Shown: positions 6,277 to 11,375, counted from the first letter of the stretch. The stretch is 11,458 nt of DNA from an uncultured Oscillospiraceae bacterium (GCA_905193585.1 CAJJPG010000057.1:1-11458), one strand, 5' to 3'. Translations and numbers: made by a program. Notes: a model not told the origin generated them from the letters alone.

Positions 6277-7098
6277 TTATGCTCCCTCTCTTATATCAAA
6301 ATCAAACATAGTCATTTGCTCGTTTGTTTCTTCGTATTGCTTAAGGTAGCCCACGCCGTCGCGGAAATAATCGGGGTTGAGCTCTATGCCGTAACCCTTT
6401 CGCCCAAGCTTAATTGCCGTGAGCGGCACCGTCATAAGCCCGCCGAACGGGTCAAGCACAAGCTCGCCGGGGTTTGAGTATCGGTTTATAATCCGCTCTA
6501 CTATATCTATCTGCAAGGGGCAAACGTGTAAAACCTGCTGCCGGTGCGATTGTGTTGTGTTAAGGGTCTTCATTCGGTTTATATCATCCCGCACCTTATC
6601 CGACCAGGAAGCGGGCGGCATAAGCGCAAAGGTTGCCGGCAGTCTGCCGTCCTTATCGAGCTGCTTTGCCTGCTCAACGTGTTCTTCGTAATCGTATACG
6701 TGAGAAACGGAAAATTTCTTGTAAGCCTTTTGCAACTGAGAAATGGAAAGATTTTTAATTTCATCCTTACTTAAAAATCTGTTGCCGCTCGAACGGTAAA
6801 AAGCGTTAGCGTCGAGCTGCCACTGTGCCCGGGTATATTCTTCCTTTGATTTGCTCACAGGGTTGTCCGCATATGCTTTGGTGGTATCTGTCGGCAGCTT
6901 TCTGAAAAGCAAAACATATTCGGGGCAGCCTACACCCATCTTCGAGCCGTCCTTGCACTGTTCAGACCACCCGAGGCGGTATGTTTGATTGTTTTCCCTT
7001 ACAACGTCGGTTAAAACCACAATGCGCCCCATATACCTGAAACCGTGCTTCATAAAGTGCATTACCGTCATATCCAAAAATGGGTCGAGCGTCGGCAT
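6277..7098 (-). CDS. DNA methyltransferase, C-terminal fragment (N-terminus missing)
   Basis: A 273-residue open frame with the C-terminal part of a beta-class N4/N6 DNA methyltransferase. SAM-binding motif I is DPFGG (216-220), followed by a region with GYGIELNPDYF (236-246). TYRLGWSEQCKDG (39-51) and LHVCPLQIDIVERII (190-204) match large phage methylases I know, which often carry a helicase-like N-terminus. In this class catalytic motif IV ([DS]PP[FYW]) lies about 90 residues upstream of the first residues present, and it is absent. The ATG (7096-7098) lies inside the left arm of the 16-bp inverted repeat and lacks a good ribosome site, unlike neighbouring genes. This is most likely a 5'-truncated gene, inactive alone. 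Flipping the adjacent segment would fuse it in frame to the clamp fragment. Confidence 0.85.
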   Translation of the reverse strand: MPTLDPFLDMTVMHFMKHGFRYMGRIVVLTDVVRENNQTYRLGWSEQCKDGSKMGVGCPEYVLLFRKLPTDTTKAYADNPVSKSKEEYTRAQWQLDANAFYRSSGNRFLSKDEIKNLSISQLQKAYKKFSVSHVYDYEEHVEQAKQLDKDGRLPATFALMPPASWSDKVRDDINRMKTLNTTQSHRQQVLHVCPLQIDIVERIINRYSNPGELVLDPFGGLMTVPLTAIKLGRKGYGIELNPDYFRDGVGYLKQYEETNEQMTMFDFDIREGA

Positions 7099-7106
7099 TA
7101 TACGCC
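7091..7106 (+). repeat. Left arm of the 16-bp inverted repeat
   Basis: GTCGGCATTATACGCC, perfect inverted partner of 7234-7249. It contains the ATG of the methyltransferase fragment on the minus strand and the codons for SALYA on the plus strand. Confidence 0.95.
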
Positions 7107-7217
7107 CGTGCCGAACGTTCGGTTAAACCGGCACTGCAATGCCCTAATATTGAGATAAGCAACAAAAAGCTGACTATAACCGCCTGTGACGGCTACCGTG
7201 CCGCAACGATTGAAAAA
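7092..7217 (+). pseudogene. Inverted internal fragment of the sliding-clamp gene (domain 2 start)
   Basis: The plus strand reads SALYARAERSVKPALQC, then PNIEISNKKLTITACDGYRA and ATIEK. This has the character of bacterial beta-clamp domain 2 (compare the conserved DGHRLA-type motif with CDGYRAA here). It continues exactly where the minus-strand clamp frame stops making sense, after AAVKSALYA. There is no start codon or ribosome site of its own that would make a sensible protein. I read it as the displaced middle of the adjacent clamp gene, inverted. Confidence 0.75.
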
Positions 7218-7662
7218 AGACGTTTCGGCAACCGGCGTATAATGCCGACTTTACCGCCGCGAAAAATTCATCTGTGTTTATAGTTGTGGATGATGCGTCA
7301 GCGCCCAGGCGTTCAATCTGCGGGTATTCTGTCGGGTCTGCGCAAACAAAGCTTGTTTTTGCGCGCCCGCATTTTATTGTCAGCTTGTTGTCTTCTGCAA
7401 TAACAGTCACGGCAGGGTCGCTGCACTTTTCCAAAAACGACGCCACAGCCGCGCCCGGTATGCAGGCGGCGTTCGGTTTTTCTATTGCGGCGGGCACCGA
7501 GGTAAAAGCTGCCGTCGAAAGGTTATAGCCCAATATTTCGACCGTGCCTTTTCGGGGAGTTATGTATACGTTGCCGAGAATTGCCATTTGCTTTGGCGAG
7601 GTTGCCTTGCTCGCAAGAACAAGCGCCTCAATTAAAGCGTCTCTGTTTGAAGTGAAAATCAT
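7174..7662 (-). CDS. dnaN: DNA polymerase III beta (sliding clamp), N-terminal fragment with out-of-frame end
   Basis: A 162-residue frame. Residues 1-120 look like domain 1 of a phage-encoded sliding clamp: MIFTSNRDALIEALVLASKA, then a SPKQMAILGNVYI block and FVCADPTEYPQ. Residues 127-143 (TTINTDEFFAAVKSALYA) start domain 2. From residue 144 the frame enters the inverted segment and reads 19 unrelated basic residues (starting GCRNVFF) to a stop. A full clamp is about 365 residues with three domains, so most of domain 2 and all of domain 3 are missing; a ring-forming clamp is not possible. AAGGAGG lies upstream of the ATG, and the ATG overlaps the previous stop (ATGA). It is therefore probably still translated, but it is functionally a pseudogene in this orientation. 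Confidence 0.83.
   Translation of the reverse strand: MIFTSNRDALIEALVLASKATSPKQMAILGNVYITPRKGTVEILGYNLSTAAFTSVPAAIEKPNAACIPGAAVASFLEKCSDPAVTVIAEDNKLTIKCGRAKTSFVCADPTEYPQIERLGADASSTTINTDEFFAAVKSALYAGCRNVFFQSLRHGSRHRRL
7234..7249 (-). repeat. Right arm of the 16-bp inverted repeat
   Basis: Exact reverse complement of 7091-7106. On the minus strand it encodes the SALYA residues at the breakpoint of the clamp frame. Confidence 0.95.
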
Positions 7663-7952
7663 TCTGTTATATCCTCCTTCACGTGCCTTGCAGGGTCAGT
7701 GGTGTTACGTTTCATATTCCGTTCAAATGCTGCGCGGTATGTTTCGTGGCGGTTTTTCTCTATTGCGGCGTTTGCTGTGGCTATGCTGCGGCGAATGTCG
7801 CTTTTCTTATGTGATAATTTGAGGTTTTCCTGCCGTAGCTCCTTACACTCTTTGCTCGTTTCATAAAGAAATGCAAGCTCTGCAAAAATTATCATTATTA
7901 AAGCTGCCGCAAGAAATACCAGCAGCTTTGTCGTTGTTTCGTCTAAATACAT
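7659..7952 (-). CDS. Small membrane-anchored coiled-coil protein
   Basis: A 97-residue protein. Residues about 9-30 (KLLVFLAAALIMIIFAELAFLY) form one strong transmembrane helix after a short acidic N-terminus. A Lys/Glu/Arg-rich, probably coiled-coil region follows at about 33-65, then a basic soluble tail. There is no signal-peptidase site, so it is probably anchored. GGAG lies 9 nt before the ATG, and the stop overlaps the clamp start. The topology resembles i-spanins, but its place in the early operon and the lack of lysis genes argue against that. Function unknown. Confidence 0.7.
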   Translation of the reverse strand: MYLDETTTKLLVFLAAALIMIIFAELAFLYETSKECKELRQENLKLSHKKSDIRRSIATANAAIEKNRHETYRAAFERNMKRNTTDPARHVKEDITE

Positions 7953-7968
7953 ATTTCATTTCTCCTTT

Positions 7969-8364
7969 TCATTTTTGAATAAGTGAGCGAAGAATGGCGT
8001 TTTCCTGTTCAAGCTGCTGCAAACGTTTTTTAAGCTTTGCTTTGTCTCCGCTCTTGCTAACCCATTCTTCTATTTTCTTCGAAATAGGCGAAGTGCCCTC
8101 GACATCCGGAGCGTAAAGCCAGAAGCCACTGTTTTCGGGGTTGATTCCGACTTGTCGTGCTATAAGGTCTATAACTTCCTTTGCACCTTCGTATCTTCTG
8201 TAAAACATATCATTTGAGCGGTCTTTCATTCGGCAAAATTCAGCAAGCGTTTCCCTCGAAAATGTATCGTATCTGTAAGGATCTTTCCTTTGCTTCATTA
8301 TCCCTTCATAACGGTTGAGAAGTTCAATTTCGCATTCGTTTATGATATAGCGTTCATATGTCAT
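7969..8364 (-). CDS. Hypothetical phage protein with C-terminal coiled coil
   Basis: A 131-residue charged protein. The N-terminal half is helical and rich in Tyr, Arg and Glu (for example RKDPYRYDTFSRETL). A short FWLYAPDVEG segment comes next, then a Lys/Glu/Leu heptad-like tail at about 105-130 that should form a coiled coil. AAAGGA lies 8 nt before the ATG. It sits 16 nt upstream of the membrane-protein gene in the same operon. No family recognised; the coiled coil suggests oligomerisation. Confidence 0.68.
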   Translation of the reverse strand: MTYERYIINECEIELLNRYEGIMKQRKDPYRYDTFSRETLAEFCRMKDRSNDMFYRRYEGAKEVIDLIARQVGINPENSGFWLYAPDVEGTSPISKKIEEWVSKSGDKAKLKKRLQQLEQENAILRSLIQK

Positions 8365-8382
8365 ATTTGTTTTCCTTTCTGT

Positions 8383-8610
8383 TCAATCCAATTTCTTTAA
8401 AACATCACGCGCCAGGGCAAGTAAACTGTCCGCTGTTACGCAAACGGTTGTTACCCCGCCTGTTGTGGCGTAAAGAATATGCACATATTCCTCGCCGTTG
8501 TCGCACGGCTCATACTCCGCCCTTTCAATATTACGGTCTATAACCTTTAAAAGTGCTGTCAATTCTCTTCTGCAAAATGCGCTTTTGTGCATGCGCTCCA
8601 TACTCACCAT
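8383..8610 (-). CDS. Hypothetical small phage protein
   Basis: A 75-residue protein beginning MVSMERMHKSAFCRREL, followed by an alternating region (EEYVHILYATTGGVTTVCVT) that looks like a small beta sheet and a final helix (SLLALARDVLKKL). This alpha-beta-alpha layout is compact and plausible, but I know no family. The frame stays open to a TTG at 8643. The ATG at 8610 is preferred because an AAAGGA lies upstream, though at a long 12-nt spacing; the ATG at 8601 is also possible. Its stop is 18 nt before the next gene. Confidence 0.6.
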   Translation of the reverse strand: MVSMERMHKSAFCRRELTALLKVIDRNIERAEYEPCDNGEEYVHILYATTGGVTTVCVTADSLLALARDVLKKLD

Positions 8611-8698
8611 AATGTTATATCTTTCCTTTCTAAATCTTGACAATTCGGATTCGCCGTGTTAAAATAAATCCGGACATATTTTTAATGTCTTTGGTAAT

Positions 8699-8735
8699 TC
8701 CCGATATGTGCTTTCTCACGGCTGGCATATCGGGA
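8699..8735. repeat. Hairpin straddling the stop codon of the second HTH gene
   Basis: TCCCGATATG (8699-8708) and CATATCGGGA (8726-8735) form a 10-bp perfect stem with a 17-nt loop that contains the stop codon of the leftward HTH gene. On the plus strand it is followed by TATTTTTT, like a terminator, but no rightward gene lies upstream. On the minus strand there is no T tract. It may stabilise or attenuate the leftward transcript. Confidence 0.5.
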
Positions 8736-8943
8736 TATTTTTTATGCCTAATTTTTTGAACACTATGAGCAATGTCGAAAAATTACATCTGTCGGGTCGC
8801 TTAATAATTATGCTCATTTGGCTTTCACTGAAATTACATAAATTTGCAAGATGCGCCTGCGTCCAGTCTTTTTCGGCTAATGCTACAGCAATCATTCTTG
8901 ACATCGTTTCGGCCTGCACGTTATAGCTTCTTGTTTTAGGCAT
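8716..8943 (-). CDS. Small HTH DNA-binding protein
   Basis: A 75-residue protein with an XRE-type helix-turn-helix at about residues 27-48 (WTQAHLANLCNFSESQMSII), preceded by a helix and followed by a short helical end. There is no effector domain. GGTGGTGAG lies just upstream of the ATG. It is the second gene of the leftward operon, a position typical of Cro-like or early-gene regulators. A 10-bp stem lies across its stop codon. The exact role, Cro-like or other early regulator, is inferred from size and position. Confidence 0.75.
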   Translation of the reverse strand: MPKTRSYNVQAETMSRMIAVALAEKDWTQAHLANLCNFSESQMSIIIKRPDRCNFSTLLIVFKKLGIKNIPICQP

Positions 8944-8956
8944 ATTCTCACCACCT

Positions 8957-8995
8957 TTAATTCCGCATTTCGCATTCCAAATTACGCATTATTTT
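8957..8995 (-). repeat. Intergenic AT-rich repeat, copy B
   Basis: A 39-bp element 33/39 identical to 3260-3298 and in the same orientation. As with copy A, it overlaps the stop of one leftward gene (8982-9188) and precedes the ribosome site of the next. Two copies in the same kind of place suggest a dispersed intergenic element. Confidence 0.55.
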
Positions 8996-9188
8996 TGCTT
9001 TCCCGCTCCCGGATTATATCGGATATTGCCGTCATAATTCGGGTTTCGGCGTTGGCGGGATTTCGTTTTTGATTTAGTATTGCAGATAAATATCGTGGAT
9101 TGTATCCGGCTTTTGCGGCAATTTCTTTGTGGCTTATATTGTTTGCGAAGGCTTTTCCGACTGCATCTGCTATCCAACTATTCAACAT
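8982..9188 (-). CDS. Cro-like HTH regulator, first gene of the leftward operon
   Basis: A 68-residue protein with an XRE-like helix-turn-helix at about 19-42 (SHKEIAAKAGYNPRYLSAIL). The N-terminal part (NSWIADAVGKAFAN) and a C-terminal charged helix complete a minimal DNA-binding fold. The frame stays open to 9227, but AAAAGGAGGT lies 3-5 nt before the ATG at 9188, fixing the start. It is the first gene after the minus-strand promoter at 9311-9339, about 115 nt from the predicted transcript start. It faces the repressor operon, as expected for Cro in a lysogeny switch. Cro function is inferred from position and size. Confidence 0.78.
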   Translation of the reverse strand: MLNSWIADAVGKAFANNISHKEIAAKAGYNPRYLSAILNQKRNPANAETRIMTAISDIIRERESKNNA

Positions 9189-9210
9189 AATACCTCCTTT
9201 TAAATAAATG

Positions 9211-9239
9211 TTTACAATGTTCAACAAAAGTGCTATAAT
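9211..9239 (+). promoter_or_regulatory. Rightward promoter of the repressor operon
   Basis: TTTACA (9211-9216), a 17-nt spacer and TATAAT (9234-9239) give a near-consensus sigma-A promoter. Transcription should start near 9246 and run rightward to the repressor at 9399, giving a leader of about 150 nt. The spacer contains TGTTCAACA, an operator-like word. The transcript would cross the opposing promoter at 9311-9339. Confidence 0.75.
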
Positions 9240-9361
9240 TGCCCATAGGATGATATGTTAACGGAAATTCAGCGCTTTCGGTTTGTGTTGAACTTATTCG
9301 TCATATCTGCATTATAGCAGAACAAATTCAACAAGTCAACTGACATGTGATGAATTTATTC
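9213..9361. promoter_or_regulatory. Operator cluster of four related 14-bp sites
   Basis: Sites resembling TGWTGAAYTTRTTC lie at 9213-9226 (minus strand, diverged second half), 9286-9299 (plus), 9320-9333 (minus) and 9348-9361 (plus). Three of the four agree at nearly all positions and contain a GAAY-TT-RTTC dyad. The first and third fall inside the spacers of the two opposing promoters. They are the likely binding sites of the XRE repressors and/or the Cro-like protein. Confidence 0.6.
9311..9339 (-). promoter_or_regulatory. Leftward early promoter
   Basis: On the minus strand TTGACT (9334-9339), a 17-nt spacer and TATAAT (9311-9316) form a near-consensus sigma-A promoter. Transcription should start near 9304 and run into the Cro-like gene and the long leftward operon. 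A TGTTGAA operator word fills the start of its spacer, so repressor binding should block it. Confidence 0.8.
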
Positions 9362-9398
9362 AACTTCGGCGCTTTTTACAATTTACGAGGTGATTTTT

Positions 9399-9755
9399 GT
9401 GTTTTATGATAAATTCATCGCATTATGCGCTCAAAAGGGAATTACACCCAATAGGGCGGCAAATGAAATCGGATTTGATAGGACGAGCATAAGCAAGTGG
9501 AAAAAATCGGGGTTTACACCGCAAAGCAAAACTTTGGTTAAAATAGCGCAATACTTCGGTGTCGACGTTCAAGAACTTGTTTCTGCAACCAGCGCCGCTC
9601 CGACAGAAACAATTAAAACATTAAAATCTGAACATATAAACACAATAAAAATCGCCGGCAGGGACGGCTCATACGAGGAGCGTGCCCTTACCGACGAGCA
9701 ATTGGAGTTGTTTAAAAAGATGATAGCCGCATTACCCGAAGCTACGGATTTATAA
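9399..9755 (+). CDS. XRE-family phage repressor, paralog 1
   Basis: A 118-residue repressor-like protein starting at GTG (9399-9401), with GAGGTGA 5-6 nt upstream. A longer frame from 9390 would place the ribosome site inside the gene. Residues 2-68 form an XRE helix-turn-helix domain (ITPNRAANEIGFDRTSISKW at 15-34). A variable linker follows, and residues 78-118 are a tail identical to that of the second paralog, containing LTDEQLELFKKMIAALP, probably an oligomerisation helix. There is no LexA/CI-like peptidase domain, so RecA-driven self-cleavage is not expected; induction must work otherwise. It is the first gene of the rightward operon. Confidence 0.83.
   Translation: MFYDKFIALCAQKGITPNRAANEIGFDRTSISKWKKSGFTPQSKTLVKIAQYFGVDVQELVSATSAAPTETIKTLKSEHINTIKIAGRDGSYEERALTDEQLELFKKMIAALPEATDL
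9630..9755 (+). repeat. 126-bp direct repeat, copy 1 (repressor tail)
   Basis: The 3' 126 nt of the first repressor gene match 10148-10273 at 118 of 126 positions, and the encoded 41 residues are identical. All eight differences are synonymous third-position changes. The two HTH-coding halves are far less alike. Confidence 0.95.
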
Positions 9756-9782
9756 AAAACAAATAGAAACAGAGGAAGTATA

Positions 9783-9917
9783 ATGGATTTCTTAGCATTT
9801 GACTTTGAAACTGCTAATCGCAACAAGTCTCCGGTTTGTGCGTTGGGCGTAGTCGTTGTTGAACTTGTCAACAGAAAAGTTTATGTTAATCAACGTTTCT
9901 GCCTATTAAACAAATGA
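9783..9917 (+). pseudogene. DnaQ-like 3'-5' exonuclease remnant (N-terminal 44 residues)
   Basis: A short frame with GAGGAAG before its ATG encodes MDFLAFDFETANRNKSPVCA followed by LGVVVVELVNRKVYVNQRFC and LLNK, then stops. AFDFETAN is the exonuclease I motif of DEDD (DnaQ/PolC-like) exonucleases, with acidic residues Asp7 and Glu9. The beta strands that follow also fit. The remaining motifs (ExoII, ExoIII, about 130 residues or more) are missing. The break lies near 9905, just before the ribosome site of the second repressor. I read it as a gene whose 3' part was replaced when the second repressor arrived. It may still be translated as a peptide. Confidence 0.72.
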
Positions 9918-9931
9918 AGAAGTGATTTTTT

Positions 9932-10273
9932 GTGTTTTATGACAAATATATTGCGTTGTGCAAAAGAAACAGCATAAGCCCCTCGCGAGCCGCTCAAGAA
10001 ATAGGATTTAATAAATCGAGCATTACCAATTGGAAAAACAACGGTTACACACCGAGAAAAGAAATTTTGGTGAGTATAGCTGATTATTTTAATGTCTCTG
10101 TAGATTATTTGCTCGGCAAGACCAGTTCGAATACAAGCGATCCGAGTGAACATATAAACACAATAAAAATCGCCGGCAGGGACGGCTCATACGAGGAGCG
10201 CGCCCTTACCGACGAACAGTTGGAGTTGTTTAAAAAGATGATAGCCGCGTTGCCCGAGGCTACAGATTTGTAA
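9932..10273 (+). CDS. XRE-family phage repressor, paralog 2
   Basis: A 113-residue protein starting at GTG (9932-9934), preceded by GAAGTGATTTTTT, a slightly altered copy of the leader of paralog 1. The XRE helix-turn-helix is at about 14-34 (SISPSRAAQEIGFNKSSITNW). A shorter linker and then the identical 41-residue tail (73-113) follow. In the recognition-helix region it has NKSSITNWKNNG where paralog 1 has DRTSISKWKKSG, so the two probably bind related but not identical operators. A shared tail would allow mixed oligomers; that is inference. No peptidase domain is present. Confidence 0.83.
   Translation: MFYDKYIALCKRNSISPSRAAQEIGFNKSSITNWKNNGYTPRKEILVSIADYFNVSVDYLLGKTSSNTSDPSEHINTIKIAGRDGSYEERALTDEQLELFKKMIAALPEATDL
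10148..10273 (+). repeat. 126-bp direct repeat, copy 2 (repressor tail)
   Basis: Partner of 9630-9755; see that entry for identity. It spans the last 42 codons of the second repressor, including the stop. Confidence 0.95.
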
Positions 10274-10295
10274 TTTATTACGGTTGTATTATAAA
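10268..10295 (+). promoter_or_regulatory. Possible weak promoter before the nuclease gene
   Basis: TTGTAA (10268-10273), a 16-nt spacer and TATAAA (10290-10295) could form a weak sigma-A promoter just after the second repressor. The -35 is poor (4 of 6 matches), so the nuclease gene may instead be read from the repressor operon promoter. Confidence 0.25.
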
Positions 10296-10318
10296 ATTTA
10301 TATAAAGGAGTTTGTCAA

Positions 10319-11374
10319 ATGGATTTTATCGACGAATTAAAACAATTTTCAAAGCGCGTAGAAACTATCAAAGACGGCATACAGACCGAAGAGGCTACAA
10401 AAACCTCTATAATTATGCCGTTCTTTGCCATGCTCGGCTATGATGTTTTTAACCCGACCGAATTTTGCCCGGAGTTTACTGCCGATGTAGGAATTAAAAA
10501 AGGCGAAAAAGTAGATTACGCGATTTTAAAAGACGGGTCGCCTATAATTCTAATCGAAGCTAAATGGATAGGCGAAAAACTCCAAAAGCACGATTCTCAG
10601 TTGTTCAGATATTTTGGGACGAGCAAAGCGAAATTTGCAATACTTACGAATGGTCAGATATACAACTTTTATACCGACCTTGAAGAGCCTAACAAAATGG
10701 ATGAAAAGCCATTTTTAACTATCGACATATTAGATGTTAAAGAACCGCAGGTTGCAGAATTAAAGAAGTTCTGTAAATCGTCTTTTGATATAGACGCGAT
10801 ATTTGACATTGCGTCCGAACTTAAGTATGTCAACGCGTTTAAAAATCTGTTTTTAGAGCAATTGCAAAATCCCTCTGATGATTTTACAAAGCTGTTTTTA
10901 AACGATATATATTCGGGTGTAAAAACGCAGAATGTAATCGATAAATTCCGCCCAATACTTAAAAAGTCGCTTAATCAGTGTATAACGGAAACAATGAACG
11001 ATAAAATCAAGACCGTATTGGATAAAAACGACGCAACGGACGAAACCGAAGAAACCGCTCCCGAAGAACAAAAACGCGAGAAAAACATCATTACTACCGA
11101 CGAAGAGCTTGAGGGTTATTTCATCGTAAAAAATATTTTAAAAGACACTGCGCCTATGAGTGATATATTCTACCGCGATACCGAATCATATATGAGCGTT
11201 CTTTACAAGGATAACAGAAACAAGTGGATATGTCGCTTTGTGTTTACTGATACTTTGAAATATATTCTAATACCCGACAAGGATAAAAAGTCGGTACGCC
11301 ACGATATACAAAACGTATATGACATAAAAAATTATAAAAACGAGCTTATAGACGCCTTAAAGCGGTATATGTAA
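10319..11374 (+). CDS. HsdR N-terminal-domain-like PD-(D/E)xK protein (orphan)
   Basis: A 351-residue protein resembling the COG4748 group, with a type I restriction HsdR N-terminal nuclease domain but no helicase motor. Residues 20-45 (EEATKTSIIMPFFAMLGYDVF) contain the conserved N-terminal Glu. KVDYAIL has Asp66, and ILIEAKW has the catalytic Glu80-x-Lys82. A helical middle follows, then an acidic linker at about 235-255, and a C-terminal domain with TTDEELEGYFIVKNIL and YRDTESYMSVLYKDN. No HsdM or HsdS gene is next to it. AAAGGAG lies 8 nt before the ATG. Its place after the repressors suggests expression in the lysogen, and a defence role is possible but unproven. Confidence 0.83.
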   Translation: MDFIDELKQFSKRVETIKDGIQTEEATKTSIIMPFFAMLGYDVFNPTEFCPEFTADVGIKKGEKVDYAILKDGSPIILIEAKWIGEKLQKHDSQLFRYFGTSKAKFAILTNGQIYNFYTDLEEPNKMDEKPFLTIDILDVKEPQVAELKKFCKSSFDIDAIFDIASELKYVNAFKNLFLEQLQNPSDDFTKLFLNDIYSGVKTQNVIDKFRPILKKSLNQCITETMNDKIKTVLDKNDATDETEETAPEEQKREKNIITTDEELEGYFIVKNILKDTAPMSDIFYRDTESYMSVLYKDNRNKWICRFVFTDTLKYILIPDKDKKSVRHDIQNVYDIKNYKNELIDALKRYM

Positions 11375-11375
11375 T

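Larger units (their letters stand above)
7091..7249. other. Inverted 159-bp segment bounded by 16-bp perfect inverted repeats
   Basis: GTCGGCATTATACGCC at 7091-7106 is repeated in exact reverse complement at 7234-7249. Inside the arms the homology continues imperfectly for about 12 nt (CGTGCCGAACGT against GGTTGCCGAAACGT). The enclosed DNA codes on the plus strand for sliding-clamp sequence, while the flanking clamp gene is on the minus strand, so the segment is inverted relative to its gene. Reversing it makes the minus-strand frame continuous from 7662 to 6277. No recombinase gene is visible nearby. Invertible element, frozen rearrangement and assembly error all remain possible. Confidence 0.75.

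Noticed and set aside
7111..7122. 12-bp perfect palindrome CCGAACGTTCGG beside the left inverted-repeat arm, as a recombinase core
   Set aside because: A few palindromes of this length are expected by chance in 11 kb, and it has no equivalent at the right arm.
7080..7283. 67-residue plus-strand frame as an independent gene
   Set aside because: Its middle is clamp domain 2 sequence displaced by inversion, its start lies in the methyltransferase fragment and its end in the antisense of the clamp gene. It is not a natural gene.
8611..8715. Possible second leftward promoter (TTGTCA...TATAAC) before the gene at 8383
   Set aside because: The -10 would lie only a few bases before the start codon, leaving no room for a leader or ribosome site.
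9569..9871. Minus-strand frame opposite the first repressor
   Set aside because: Antisense to a well-supported HTH protein, with low-complexity start and no ribosome site.
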